NCBI GenBank assembly: GCA_035578905.1
Contig: JAQJVL010000153.1
Location: 1,139,501 to 1,203,500 of the forward strand
Source: Stictocephala bisonia
Lineage: Eukaryota > Arthropoda > Insecta > Hemiptera > Membracidae
Length of the DNA stretch: 64,000 nucleotides
Direction: 5' to 3'
The notes under the pieces were generated by a model. The model did not search any database and was not told where the DNA came from. It saw nothing but the letters and a program-made list of their open reading frames with translations. The first letter of the stretch is position 1; each line of letters opens with the position of its first letter. The position numbers were made by a program, and so were the translations under genes. Shown here piece by piece: positions 1 through 12,975 of this stretch.

Positions 1-1061
1 GCCAACCCTGCCACTTGCTACGCTCGTGAAGGAAACTCGGCCTTCGGCCTCGCCTTGATACTCTACATTTTGCCCCTTTGTAGCCTCGCCAGGGTGATCT
101 GTTAAAGGCCCCTTTGTGGAACTAGGCCTACGGCCTCGCGGTGAAAATTTCGGCCTGTGGCCTCACCAAGGCACTCTGCTACACTCCCATTTGTGGGTCT
201 CGGCAGGTCGCCTCGTGAGGGAGATCGTCCTACGGATTCTTAATCAATTAGACCATGAGTTTTGGTTTTAGGGGCAGTGGAGCCCGTAAACATAGTCTTT
301 TCTAAAATCTGATGGTATATTAGTAATTAATTGAAGAATACCTTTAATTTGATGCCCCACTTGGGTATATTAGTTTAACATTACCGTACCTAATTTTGGG
401 TTTTGGAGCATTTTTTTTTTTTTTTATGGGGAAGAGGCCTTAAACGTTGTCTCCTCCAAAATATAATGATATAATGTAATTTGGGAGATAAATACCTATA
501 GTATGATGCCCCGGTAGGATGGTTTATATTAATATTAATCTTTTTTTGTTTTTGGAATTATTTTGTTTGGGGGCATATGCCCCTTATTAATTGCCCCTTT
601 TTTAAATCTGGTGGTAAATTCGGATTTAAGAGAAAAATAGCTTTAATTTTATACCCCACTTGAGTAGGTAACATCAGTTTTAAACATTTTTAAAATGTTC
701 TGTTTTTAGGCTCCCGATACCCAAAAGTTTTAAGTTTTTAGGCTGAAATTCATGGATTATATGCACGTTTGTTACGTGTGTAGAACTGTGAAGGTTTGAA
801 ACTTTTACTCGATATGTTCTCAAGTTAGGTCAGAAATAGTACTTTTTTTTGTGATTTTCCTATAAGAAATACATTGGGGCAGTTTTGGGGATAAAATAAG
901 GTTGCCAAATCGGAACTTTGAAGAATTTTTAAAAATCCCTTCTTAATGCATGCATACAATATAAGTCCAATCATCCTACAAAATTTCAGCCTCGGATGTT
1001 AAGTGGTTTTCGAGAAACAGTGATCAGTGAGTCAGTGGTATTTGGCATTTATATATGTAGA
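1..1061 (-). mobile_element. Helitron, 5' terminal part, cut by window edge
   Basis: Read on the minus strand, the element starts at 1061 with TCTACATATATAAATGCC, preceded by a host A, which is the A|TC junction expected of a Helitron 5' end. The next bases carry a CACTGACTCACTGATCACTG subterminal block also seen near 22900 and 17590. The part furthest from this end (1-240) is GC-rich with repeated GGCCTCG motifs. No Rep/helicase coding is visible, so it is non-autonomous or only partly in view. Assignment rests on the terminus and its similarity to the other two ends in this window. Confidence 0.55.
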
Positions 1062-2989
1062 TTAAATTACAGTACTAACAAAATTGTTTAATGTATTTTA
1101 AGCAATGAAATAAATTTCCTTTCTATCATACATTCAAGTCAAGAATATAACATTTAAATGCATTAAAAAGAATATAGATACAATCACTAATAGTCTTAAA
1201 TATAAATTAGAAATAATACAAAATAGTATTGATGTTAAAATCAAGTTAAAAATGAAAAGCACTATTATAGTTTTAGAAAATAAGTAAGTCGCCAGAATTG
1301 TAGAAAATACTGTAAAATTCACTAGGAAAGATTAGATGTTATAATTAGAATATGAAGGATCGTTGAGACTATAAGTATGGTTACCTCCTTACCTTATCAC
1401 AAAAAGATCGTGTGAAATGTTTTACTGGGATTACTGCTCCTGAAATCGATTTAAAAAAATTATTTTCATTTTCCACGTGAATAACTTGTTGTACAGTTTC
1501 AGCTTTTGATATTTTTAGAGGAATAAACAGCAAGACAAGACGGTTAGTGAGTTTGGAATAATTTAGATTAGTTAGTTTTGCATATAAAAAATAATGAATG
1601 GAACTGTGACTTCTCAAAGGAGGCAGTTTCCTGACCAAGCGGTAACATAATATATCTGACTTTGTGCAAGGAAGTGTGTCCACATCACCAACATGTATAT
1701 TCATATTGATTACGCAATTATACATTTCTAAGACAAGCTGGAATGTATTGTTGAATAGATTATTAAAAAATATATATGTCAACTGCAGCATTCATTGTTA
1801 ATAGGTGTTGACTTAAAATACAATATTATTTTGTTGATTGATGGTACATGTTTCTAACAAACACTGAGATAAAATTTTATTATTAAATAGTTTCACATCT
1901 CTCAATTATTGGTTCCTTTAATATTTAAGAACTAAATAATTATCTGTTTTGACTGTATTTAATTGTTTCCCCAACTGCAGTAATTTCGTGCATTTTTATT
2001 TTCTATTGTTCAGGGTAGATAAAAAGTTAAATACAATGTTCATTAATAAGATCTTTTAAACGCTTCTTATTCAGTTCTTGTAATAGATTTTTATATTGTG
2101 CAGTAACTTTCTTCATTGTTATAATATAACCTTTTACTAGTTCAAGCCATTGTGGGCAGTTCCATCTTACTTGCAGCCCGTCCATTTACGGCGACCTGCC
2201 ATTTGCGGTGATCCTAATGAATTAAACCAGGGATATTGTTGTATTGTTAAAGCTGGCAGCTATTACTTGCGAAGGATGTGCCATCCATGCGGCCCACTGA
2301 AAGTTGCTACTCACAAATGTGTTGCTTTAATGTGTTTTAAAAAGGTTTTATTGACAAGGGAGCATTTATCTATTTTTTCTTTGGTTGAGTTCACCGCCAA
2401 ACCAATTTCGGCAACTTCACTGTTGACCAGATGACGTCATCCTACTGTTCCCATTCCCTCTGTCTAATCCTTTGTGCAACTCATCTCATGTGAGTTGAAG
2501 CATTAACGAAATTCTTAAACTGTCGTTTTAACCCAATCAGGTCCTTACCTTTCATGTAAATGAAATGAATGAAAAATTAGAAATTACTTTATTTGGGGGC
2601 AAAGTTAGGACTATAGTGTTCTCTCTACCACCTAACTTCAGATAAGTAAATACAATTTGAGATAAATAACACAAATTTATATTATTCTCTACACAATGCA
2701 ATATAAAACTATTTTATATAAAAAATAAACAAAACAGATAGACACTATTATAAATAGGCATGTATTATATATTTTAGACTATTTTGATAGAGGTCGTTTT
2801 CTTAAGGCCACAGGGAATGACTAATTTGCAGTTGTAAGTAGATTGTGACTAATATGTAACTGTAGTAATAATTACTAGGCCTCCATTAATCCTTGATGGT
2901 TTGGGGGTATAGCAAACTGGATAAATAACTACTCGACACACATTTAGCGCACTCTATAGAATGTGACCTCTGTTTATTTCTCTTCTCTG
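1062..2989. other. AT-rich intergenic DNA
   Basis: No convincing gene is seen. The longest open frame here (2150-2434, plus strand) has no recognisable motif or splice context and is probably chance. The region lies between the Helitron end and the start of the P450 duplication unit. Confidence 0.5.
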
Positions 2990-3401
2990 ATTTTTGATTT
3001 CCAGAAATCTGGTCACCAAATCAATAACAGCGTACAAAATAAAAACAAAGATGATTCACAACTAAGGACAAGACAGAACCGTTCAGCATGACTCACCTGT
3101 GAATATGAGTCAGCAGCTTCCAGTTTCTCCGAACATTGAATAATATTAACAATCTCCTTAATAATTTATGGAGGTTATAGTTGCAAGTCACCATGATTAG
3201 AATCGTGCGTTTTAAATTGTACACTGTCCTGAATTTATCTCCAAAATGCAAGTCATGGTTGAGTTTCGTGGTTCTTGCGAGGAACAAGATCTCCAAGGAC
3301 AGCTGGTGCAACTCAGTCATTAAATCGAGTGAGATTGCCCTGTGGTAGGTGGAGGTGAGGAGGGGACTGAACTTATACACCACTCACTCCAAGTCGTGCA
3401 T
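2990..3401 (+). promoter_or_regulatory. Inferred promoter region of P450 gene 1
   Basis: This block is strongly similar to 44030-44330 plus 45190-45265, which sits at the same place relative to the second P450 gene. Blocks shared by both include AAGGACAAGACAGAACCG, CCAAAATGCAAGTCATG and CCACTCACTC. A TATA-like element (TTATAC, from 3373) lies 29 bp before an AGTTG initiator-like site at 3402, and the other copy shows the same spacing. The promoter role is inferred from this conservation and the downstream splice donor; no transcript evidence is available. Confidence 0.55.
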
Positions 3402-3507
3402 AGTTGAGTTGTTGACTTACCAATCGCGAGTTTCATGTTTACAGTGGATTGCCAAAGTCAAGGACATTTTAGTTTGTGTTGGGAATATAACTTTGTGACA
3501 CTAACAG
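3402..3507 (+). other. Inferred non-coding exon 1 of P450 gene 1
   Basis: The segment runs from the predicted initiator to a splice donor, CTAACAG|GTATT, that is conserved at 45335-45346 in the duplicate. The matching acceptor would be TTTTGCAG at 23214-23221, immediately before the P450 ATG. The exon is 5' untranslated. An ATG near 3437 could open a short upstream ORF, but this is not conserved in the duplicate. The intron it defines is 19.7 kb long. Confidence 0.5.
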
Positions 3508-4919
3508 GTATTTTATAGCTGGCATTCTATAGTGATTTTAAAACAGTATTTTTATATGTACAGTACACTTGTATTCATTGTTGCACTAAACAATGGAATT
3601 TAAATTAATTGATCAGTTTATCATCCAAAGTTTCAATTATATAAATTAATTATTGCGGCAATAACAAAGTGGTAAGATAATTTTCGTACAAAGTGATACA
3701 AATTAAATCACTTGTGTTTAGGATCTCCAACCTCCACCTCGGTGTACACCAACCCCAGTCATTTGATCTACGTGTTAACAACAAATCCTAAGTGCAAGTA
3801 ACTGTCCATGTTGACGGTAATTATTCGATAATTGATAAATGGGAAATAAATTATCTTATTTGTTCGGTGTTGTGCTTGAATATTCTTCCATCCAAACTTT
3901 AGGGAATCTTTCATTATATATTTATTCTGTAGAAGTCCACATACAGATATAATAACAGTGTAAGATTTAAATTTACGTTTCACCACAAGATCAAAATGCA
4001 CAAATAACATAAAATTTTGATTAAATTAACAAGAGACAAGTTGCCTCCCACACTTCAAAATAGTATGTAAAATATGTTGCCGTAGTAAAATAGTATTATA
4101 TGTGTAAAGACCCTAGTTAACTGCGCAGTTCGGGTTCGATATCTTCAAGGGGAAGTCGGGGGGAAAAGCACCCTCAATTTTTTAAATATATTTTGGCCGG
4201 TAGGCTATGTCACTGATTATAGGGAGTCTGTCAATGGCCGTGGACAACTGATAGACCGTTAACGATGGCACACGCACACACCGGTAGGGCTATCTCTTCC
4301 TCGCCCGCCCGTTATAAATAATTCGCAAACTGTATTTTAATAATCAACACACAATTTCCATTAAAACAGTCTACGTTCGAAATAACTACAATAATTTAAA
4401 GTCTACCCTATAAATTTTTATATTGTGCACTGTAAAGCAGCATAATGTTTGATTGAGTTAATTTTCTTGTTGAACAATGTCAGGTAGGAATAGTAAAACT
4501 TAAATATATATCAGTGACGCTCGGGTTAAAAATAAACACGTCCCATAAAATAATTTCGGAAATTGTCTCATTCATATACCGTATAAAACACAACTTTTTT
4601 CTCACTAACCCGGTTAAAGATCTCCGTGACATCTGGAAAATGTGAGAGTAATGCAGCTATTAATATTAAAAAAATAATTAAAATTGTAAAATGAATAACC
4701 AAACTATTAATATTACCATTGTCTCTTTAATTGTTGACGGAAAACAACATGACTAAATTTTTTCCTAGTAAAACTACTCAATTTTATGTTCAATGATTTA
4801 TTTGAAATTAATTATATCCAAATCACTGGGTACGATAGGACTCCAGGAGGCCTCACACGTGAGTGCCCTACTGAGGTCTACTGTACAGGAGAGTACCGCA
4901 CAACAGTTAGTTCTAACTC
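3508..4919. other. First intron of P450 gene 1, transposon-free start
   Basis: The first 270 bases (to about 3780) still align with 45342-45635 in the duplicate. The remainder is AT-rich and without recognisable genes. A GC-richer patch at 4110-4320 was not identified. Confidence 0.45.
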
Positions 4920-6460
4920 TATAGTCCGAATAAAATAACTTTGGTACTGGTGGAACTGGTCTGAAATGACAAAACTCTGAGCTTTAATTTGCTGTCAAAC
5001 TTCAAATAAGTAAGCAATAATTTACAAACTAATTTTGTAGTGTCCAAAATGTTATATTCTATAAGAAAAAATTATGCTGCAGATTTTGCTTAAACTAATT
5101 TGCTTTTTACTATGGTATTTGTGTGTAAAAACACGTTTATGAGTGAAATTGCCCGTGATTCGTCTTTGACCTGTCACTGTAGCGAGAATAATAATAATAA
5201 AATAATTTCTTGTGGATGGATGACAGTTTGTTTAGTTGTGATTAGTTTCGTATAAGTCTCATTTAACAATTCAAACAAGTTAATGAGAAATTAATTTTTT
5301 TATAAGCCCTTGCGAACTCGGAAAAGACAAACGCTAGAACAAATTTTTTGAGCAAACATTATGTGTTGTGTTATTTATTTATTACTATAATAATACTGCA
5401 GCACTAAAAAAACATGCAGAAAAATAATTAAGAGTTGATGAAGTAACTCCGTAATTCGTTTACATCGAGGCTGTGTTGGACGCGTGAGGTATACTCTGCT
5501 CAAGGGAAAGTATAGATCGGATATTGAGTCCAAGAGTATAATGTTAACATTAATTAATAGATCGACGATATTTCCAGATAAGAAATGTTTCTCTAGTAAG
5601 AGATAATGTGAGTTAGTTTACTTTTGACTTTGAGGTGTGTTCGTGTTCAGTTCTTAATCGATTTAATCATCAGTTGATTTTTATTACAGTAATTTAGTGT
5701 TAGTAATATTACAAGTTTTTTTTTATTTAGATGTGAAAATAATGTTATAGGATTCAGTCAGTGTATATATAATTATCAGTGTTTAGTGCTAACATTTAAA
5801 CCCTTCAAATTTTAGTTAATATTCTATTACTGTAGTAATTGACAAGAAATCCTTGCGTTTGTCAGGGCCATAGCTGAGCCAGTGTGGTATCACCGCCACC
5901 TTTTAACAATCTCGTTTTGAAAACTCTTAAATCTTTCTTCCTAGTTCAAGAAATTTTTATTTAATATGAGAATACGATTTTAGTGTCACTTTAATAACAC
6001 AATCAATTTGGGTTTAAAGAAATGTTGTCTAGCTTTTGTCTTTTTCGAGTTTGCAAGTGTTAAAAAAATAATTTCTCATTAACTCGTTTGAATTATTAAA
6101 TGAGACTTATTCCAAACTAATCACAATTAATCAAAATGTCATCTATCCACAATAAATTATTTTATTATTATTATTATTCTCTCTACAGTGACAGTTCAAA
6201 GACGACTCGCGCGCAATTTCACCCATAAAAACGTGTTTTTAAACACAAATATCACAATAAAAAGCAAATTAGTTTAAGCAAAATCAGCAGCATAATATTT
6301 TCTTGAAGAATATAACATGTTAGACACCATAAAATTAGTTTGAAAACTATTGCTTACTTATTTGAAGTTTGACAACAAATTAAAGCTCAGAGTTTTGTCA
6401 TTTCAGACCAGTTTCGCGTGGCCGTTCCACCAGTACTAAAGTTATTTCATTCAGAATATA
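4920..6460. mobile_element. Foldback element, family A, complete copy
   Basis: Two inverted arms of about 450-530 bp face each other: roughly 4920-5375 and 5925-6460. Both termini read TATAGTCCGAATAAAATAAC or a close variant from the outside in. Each arm carries an (ATA)n run and the conserved block TTCTTGTGGATGGATGACAG. The centre holds no ORF, so the element is non-autonomous. One-arm copies occur at 40356-40880 and 53475-54425. The long arms and lack of coding recall foldback or Galileo-like elements; superfamily is not assigned. Confidence 0.75.
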
Positions 6461-7041
6461 AATACAACATTAACCTCTGTATTGTACCCTTTAGTATTGT
6501 TTTGATGACGTTTGGCGGTGCAAAAGCAGTAGTGCAAATTGTAAAAAGAAATCGCTAGAGTAAATAGGCCTTAGTATGGTATAAACTAATCAACTACAAT
6601 TTGGAGATTAATTTGAAAGTCAATTTGTAAAGTTCATTACAAAAATTATGAGTATTGTGTACAAATGACTGCACTTCTATAACCACATTTCAATAATAAT
6701 TATGAACGTTTGCATTATAATTTTTTAACTTTGTCTATTTAGCTGTTCATGTAAAAGTTGTAGATAAATCCTCAGTCCTGCAGCCCACAAGAGTAATGTC
6801 ATCACTATGTGATGTACTGATAACTCAAAGATAACGTTTTATGTAATAGACGACACTGTTTTGTCTCAGTTACTCCAGTTTGGATATGCCAGTTACAATT
6901 TTTGAGACAACACTTTAAGGGAAACATCAGAATGGATCACATTTTTCAGAATGGTCGGATTAAAGTTATCTACAGATATCCGAGAATGATCTAACAGCGG
7001 TAGAGAAGGCGATGGCCAATTAATAACGACACATTATAATA
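6461..7041. other. AT-rich intronic DNA
   Basis: No gene or repeat was recognised between the foldback element and the minisatellite. Confidence 0.4.
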
Positions 7042-7969
7042 GTCACGTGTACACATACGGAGGGTGACAGCACAGACAAAGGAGTGACAAAGAACACCAA
7101 ATACACCCGTGTACACACACAGCGGGTGACAGCACAGACAAAGGTGTGAGAAAGAACACCAACTACACACCTGTACACATACGGAGGGTGACAGCACAGA
7201 CAAAGGTGTGAGAAAGAACACCAATTACACACATTTACACATACGGAGGGTGACAGCACAGACAAAGGTGTGAGAAAGAACACCAATTACACACGTGTAC
7301 ACATACGGAGGGTGACAGTACAGACAAAGGAGTGAGAAAGAATACCAATTACACACGTGTACACATACGGAGGGTGACAGCACAGACAAAGGTGTGAGAA
7401 AGAACACCAATTACACATGTGTACACATACAGCGGGTGACAGCACAGACAAAGGTGTGAGAAAGAACACCAATTACACACGTGTACTCATACGGAGGGTG
7501 ACAGCACAGACAAAGGTGTGAGAAAGAACACCAATTACACACGTGTACACATACGGAGAGTGACAGCACAGACAAAGGTGTGAGAAAGAAAACCAATTAC
7601 ACACGTGTACACATACGGAGAGTGACAGCACAGACAAAGGAGTGAGAAAGAACACCAATTACACACGTGTACACATACGGAGAGTGACAGCACAGACAAA
7701 GGTGTGAGAAAGAACACCAATTACACACGTGTACACATACGGAGAGTGACAGCACAGACAAAGGTGTGAGAAAGAAAACCAATTACACACGTGTACACAT
7801 ACGGAGAGTGACAGCACAGACAAAGGTGTGAGAAAGAACACCAATTACACACGTGTACACATACGGAGAGTGACAGCACAGACAAAGGTGTGAGAAAGAA
7901 CACCAATTACACACGTGTACACATCGGAGAGTGACAGCACAGATTAAGAAACACCAAGAACACCAATCG
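7042..7969. repeat. 62-bp minisatellite, 15 copies
   Basis: The GTACAC core recurs at 7049, 7111, 7173 and so on to 7917, always 62 bp apart. The unit also contains GTGACAGCACAGACAAAGG and GAGAAAGAACACCAA. The copies from about 7540 onward are the most uniform; both edges are degraded. Eleven of fifteen copies keep a perfect CACGTG E-box-like palindrome. The many 61-codon open frames on the minus strand are by-products of the repeat. It lies in the first intron of P450 gene 1. Confidence 0.95.
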
Positions 7970-8774
7970 TAGTGTGCTCTCCACCCCCCCCCCCCCTTCG
8001 CTTGTATACTCACACTCACTTTGGGATCTCACTTAATAGTCAACATCTCAAAGAAATTTGGAAACATTCATTCCATCGTTAGTAATAAAATCATTTTTAG
8101 ATTGGTCATCGTGTATTCTCCGTGTAGCCTAGTTGTATTCACAAATAGAACATAAGTGTAAAACAGTGCCAGAACATTTAACACAACTAGGAAAGACGAA
8201 GTAAATGAATACTAGTAACACGCATTTCGCTTATCATTCTGTGTTTACAGCAGTTTTAAACAAAAGCTGAAACATATGTACGGTACGTTTTTAGCTCAGG
8301 TATGGAACTGTCAAAGTAAAATTAGACAACAGTACCTAGCTATAGATTTTGTTTTTAAATTTATAAATTATAGTTCTTAGTAAAAATATTTATGATACTG
8401 AATGCTTTGCAGTGCAACTTTGTAAAGAAAAACATCTAAATAATTGTACGACAGTTTAGATCTGTAGCCTACCTATACTGATTTAGGCCTATTCACTGAT
8501 TTAAGAACTGAAAATTATTAATTTATTTATAGTTAAGATGCCAACCGTAGGTATATGAGCGAATCTAGATTGTTAATGAGTATATATTAGTCGTTGTAGT
8601 CTTTGTTACTAACTTATGTCGACTGACCATTGGAAGGGTATATTTATTAATAGCCTAAGAGCCAGGGCAAAATTTGCTATTATTATAATAATAGACATGT
8701 AGGCCCACTTCACAGTAATTTTGAAAAAATACATTTCAAAATATACATTTACTTTGCACAATAAAACCTATATT
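7970..8774. other. AT-rich intronic DNA with a poly-C tract
   Basis: A run of C at about 7984-7996 follows the minisatellite. Nothing else was recognised. Confidence 0.4.
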
Positions 8775-8879
8775 CTATTCAACGAGAGTTGGAGTGCGGT
8801 TCCACCTAGCTAGACCATCCTAAGCGTCTACGTCACACATCTAGTTGGTGGAGCTTCACTCTCAACTCTCCCTGAATAG
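8775..8879. mobile_element. Small hairpin MITE-like element
   Basis: The 105-bp segment begins with CTATTCAACGAGAGTTGGAG and ends with the approximate reverse complement, terminating GAATAG. Imperfect arms of about 40 bp flank a short centre. It has no coding capacity. The neat ends suggest a miniature inverted-repeat transposon. Confidence 0.55.
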
Positions 8880-11749
8880 TGTATATATGGCAAAAACTGT
8901 AAAAAAACACACACAAATAAAGAAATACATTTGTTAGATATGCATATATTAATTCGATGTGAAAATCTATCAATGATGAACGCACGCTATGTGTACAAAA
9001 AAAATCGTACTCCAGTCGGTCCTTGTCCAGTTGTTGCATCCTGGCTGTCTTGAAGGCGTTGTGGACAAGAGCTCAGCACGGCATTGTTTGGTTGTAATTA
9101 GGCTTTATAACATAACTCCCAGTTATTTCATATGATATGTTATTTAAATTAAGAGCAGGTTTTACTTTTAAAGTGCAATAGTTACTATGCAATGGATCTT
9201 GCAACAAATTAAGAAATACCTGAATTAGCACAGCCTGCTAACTAAAAATATGGAATGTTTACTATGAGTATTGACAATGTAACATTCTATTTACATATGC
9301 AATCCTATATAAACCCCTAGATACATAGGATTTATAAGGATAATAACTTTTATTGATACCAACACGTGCTATTAAATCTAAGGAATAGTTTAAATATTCA
9401 TGCATCATTTAAAATTCAATTTTTTATTTTCATCATAACTATGTTCATTTCGATGTACCAAAAAACTTATAACATTTTTTAATGTACTTGCCATTTCGAT
9501 ATATGTCAACACAATACAATAATAATACATTGAATTTGACATCATTATGATATTAAAAGTACAAATCTACACAAAATACACATAAAACCGTAAATAATTA
9601 GCAATATTATTTTAGGATTACTAAACAGTGTAACAAATATTAATCAATTGGTACTATTAAATGGATAATGAATTTAATATATTTTAAAGGTATATATCGT
9701 GTTAAACCCTCCAGGACAAATGATGTCTTAATTTTCTTTTGACATTGTGTATAATTAAACATGATTTCATTTCTGCTGGAAACATTACTTAAAAATAGAA
9801 TTTCTACAAATTTCTAGAATAAAATAAAATAGCCATTGCCTTGATTTTATTTCACTGTAATGTTCATTTTGATTTGTTTATTGTATATTTTTAGATATAT
9901 ATTTATGTTGTTAACTGGTTTATTTAATTGTATCTTATCAATCTAATCAATCTTTTCAAATCAATTAAAAATAACTTGTTTTAAATCACTTTAAAATCAC
10001 AACATTTAATCATGTATATTAAAGTAATGTATCGTAACCATACACTTCGAAAGGATTAAAGCGTGACAAAATAATTAATTTTACGACCTCAAGAAGCCAA
10101 CAAATTTATAAGTACCTATTTTCTGAAATTTCTAAAATGTACAGAACTTATGGAAAATATTTCTGTTAACCACGTATTAACACTTGAGTAATAGCCTAAA
10201 AGTTTAAAGTTGATGGAGCCTAAAAGTTTAACTGTAATTTAATAGCATACAATTAAAATTAAGAAAAATCCATTACTTTCTTTGTTCCAACTAGGATACA
10301 AAGCATTAAAACTTATAATAACATTTTTTAATGTACTTGTCATAACGAACAATTAAACGAAAAAATAATCCAATAACGTACAAATGCCTCTTAACCTTCA
10401 GACTCGGATACACATAATGCCATCGATTATATACGACATCATGGTATATATTATCATATATAACCAATGTCAATCATTCTAAGCAACACAATTGCCCTAC
10501 GACAGCGGGCGTTACAATTCTTATAAAGTCGGTTAGATGTATTTTGTATGTACAAACATGTTCTTATGCAAATAATAAACTGCCAACTTATTACAAATTG
10601 AGATTTCTTCCAATTGTATATAAGTCAATTTATGCGCTCCTCGTGTTTAACAAATTTAATGTTGAGTTATGTCACAGAAATACTTAATCAGTTAATATTT
10701 ACTCTGTAGTTATGTGATTAGAATGACGAAAGCGAGAGTTCTAAACTAAACAGTCACTTAACGCCATATCGTAGCTACCTACGAGGTGAAAATGAATGCG
10801 CTATCAAACGCGCTGAGAAAAGCGTTTAAGCGCACTCATAAAGAGTGTGGATATAATAAATATCAGTTTAAACGACATCTTTTGCAGCTAGAGAAACATA
10901 AGATATATTGCTCTGACGTCATATCACTCTTATCACAGTAGGGACGTAAAGACTTATCTCACATGTTGCCTTGCTTGATTTTTTTAAAATTAGATTTGAT
11001 TTAAACTTACACCATACAGAAAATTAAATTTATGTCTTACTAAATACATTGTGCTGTTATACTGTTGTTCTCTGCTCTTCGTAGATTTAGTAAAAAAAAT
11101 CTTAAACCAGCTGTAGAAATATCAAATGTTATCTTATATTTTAATGTCAATCTTTTTAGTGACTTTTTATTTGCAATATGTACCATACTAATAAAAAAGG
11201 TCAAAACACTGACTATTTCTAATTAACTGTTAATAACTGTTCAAATCCCATGACGAGCAAGCAGTTCCATCGAAGTGTAATATTTATCAATACAAATGTC
11301 TTAACAGTATCATATCAGAAATATTTATTAGATTTTATTTATTTACTATACTAGATTACATTTTAACAAGTTCTTGATAGATATTGCCATGATTTTCCTG
11401 TCATGTTGACACCTTAGATAAGTATAGTACATTTTACTTTTTCAACAACTAAAAATTACAAAATACGTCATGTATAACATTCATAATTATTATGATGTTA
11501 GAACGTATTGTATATTTAATATGCTAGTATCAATTCTAAAACTCATTATCATTGGTGACGTCCTCGGGAACGTGTTAGTAGCAATCTCCATACCGCAAGT
11601 GGTCAAGAAATTCCTAAGCGGATTATTTCTATAACTCCGGAGTTATGATCGAACTGCGCAGGTAGACCCTATTGGCTACTGAGTTGGGTCTTCCCCGTCC
11701 GGCCACTGGATGAATTGGAAGTTACCCTCACGCCGTTCACTATTTTATA
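8880..11749. other. AT-rich intronic DNA
   Basis: No ORF with recognisable motifs is present. A short segment containing CATTTTTTAATGTACTTG occurs at about 9472 and again at about 10321, indicating old duplication. Confidence 0.4.
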
Positions 11750-12540
11750 GGTAAAACTTGTACCGAAATACCTCTTGCTCCAAGTTTTCATCCCGAATAT
11801 ACATTCTAAGAACCCTGTCCGAGATATGCCGCAATCTAGTCATGCTTGTGGCGCATTATGGTCTCATTTATCCTCACTTGTCGTATGGAGTTGTTCTTTG
11901 GGGTGGCTGTTCCTCTGTTGACTTAATGAGACTCTTTAGACTGCAAAAAAAGCAGTAAGGATAAAGTCCAAACTGAAGTCTAGAGAGTCCTGCAAACCCG
12001 TGTTTAAGTCGTTAAAGCTATTGACATTGCCTTGCATTTATATTTTAGAGGCTGCATCTTTGTCCTGCTGCAAGTGTGTCCTCACCAGAGGCAATGAAAT
12101 ACATAATTATCCAACCAGACAAAGAGAAAATTACAGAATCGCACAACATAGGACAGTAACCTACGAGCACCTTCCCTCACAAGCAGGTGCTCGCTTGGTC
12201 AATAGTCTTCCGATAGAATACAAAAGCAATATTGAGCCAAAGGCTTTCAAGGCACGGTTAAAGAGGTTTCTCATTTCCGAAGCCTTTTACTCCGTGAGAG
12301 ATTTCTTATCCCACAACTGGGAGACCAATCATTCGGCGGTTTGACACTGGAAGCTGGAGTATCTAACTTAACTAATGGTGTGAATGTTGATAAGAATGTA
12401 TGAGTTAAAATGTATGTATTAATGTGGAATTCTGTAAGAATGGCTGCTTTAATTTTAATCAATATAATAATTTAATTCAAGTATGACGATTGCGATACAT
12501 TTACTGTAAATGTCCGTGCAATAAAAAACTATTATATTCT
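11750..12540 (+). pseudogene. LINE ORF2 C-terminal fragment (CR1/Jockey-like)
   Basis: The translation contains HYGLIYPHLSYGVVLWGG, the conserved block downstream of the reverse-transcriptase fingers/palm in these LINEs, then LLTLPCIYILEAA and the terminal HNYPTRQRENYR and FLISEAFYSVRDFL motifs. A stop or frame change near 11956-12000 separates the two halves. The 5' part of the element is missing, which is typical 5' truncation. The 3' untranslated tail runs to about 12540 and ends with AATAAAAAACTATTATATTC. It is not functional. Confidence 0.8.
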
Positions 12541-12553
12541 AAATACAGTCCCT

Positions 12554-12596
12554 AGTTAATCCTGTAAGATACCGTTTGTATCTTACAGGATTAACT
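12554..12596. repeat. Perfect 19-bp hairpin with 5-nt loop
   Basis: GTTAATCCTGTAAGATAC and its exact reverse complement flank the loop CGTTT, with one more A-T pair outside. It lies just after the LINE 3' end. It could be a deletion remnant of a palindromic transposon or an RNA hairpin; the sequence does not decide. Confidence 0.8.
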
Positions 12597-12975
12597 TTTT
12601 CACTTTTTCACACTTAACACACAGCACACTTTTTCTTTGTCCTTCAGGGAGTTCCATATTTTAGTTGGAATACACAATGATACTTTCCACGCGATAAGAC
12701 AAAGAGGGTGATAAAGGTTGTTAGTTCCATGAATGTACATCCTGCAGGCTATAATACAATATGGTTAAATTAGCCTCCAACAAATAATTTATTTATAAAT
12801 TTGTGAAGACAATTGCTTGATATTTAGTTACATTATTTTAAGAATGTATTAATCTCTAATTAAACGTAAGAATTAATCTCTCTTAACTTCTTAGGTTTAG
12901 TTAAAAAATTATAATATGTAATCTATGATATGTATCTATGATGATGCGGCGTCATCAGTGATAGGCTTATCTATA

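Noticed and set aside
1..240. GC-rich start as an rRNA or CpG-island promoter
   Set aside because: The GGCCTCG words are degenerate repeats inside a Helitron-like element and do not resemble rRNA.
2150..2434. 94-residue plus-strand ORF as a gene
   Set aside because: No recognisable motif, no splice or promoter context, and no duplicate.
6991..8019. Series of overlapping 61-residue minus-strand ORFs (MVFFLTPLSVLS...)
   Set aside because: They repeat every 62 bp in shifting frames and arise only from the minisatellite unit lacking stops.
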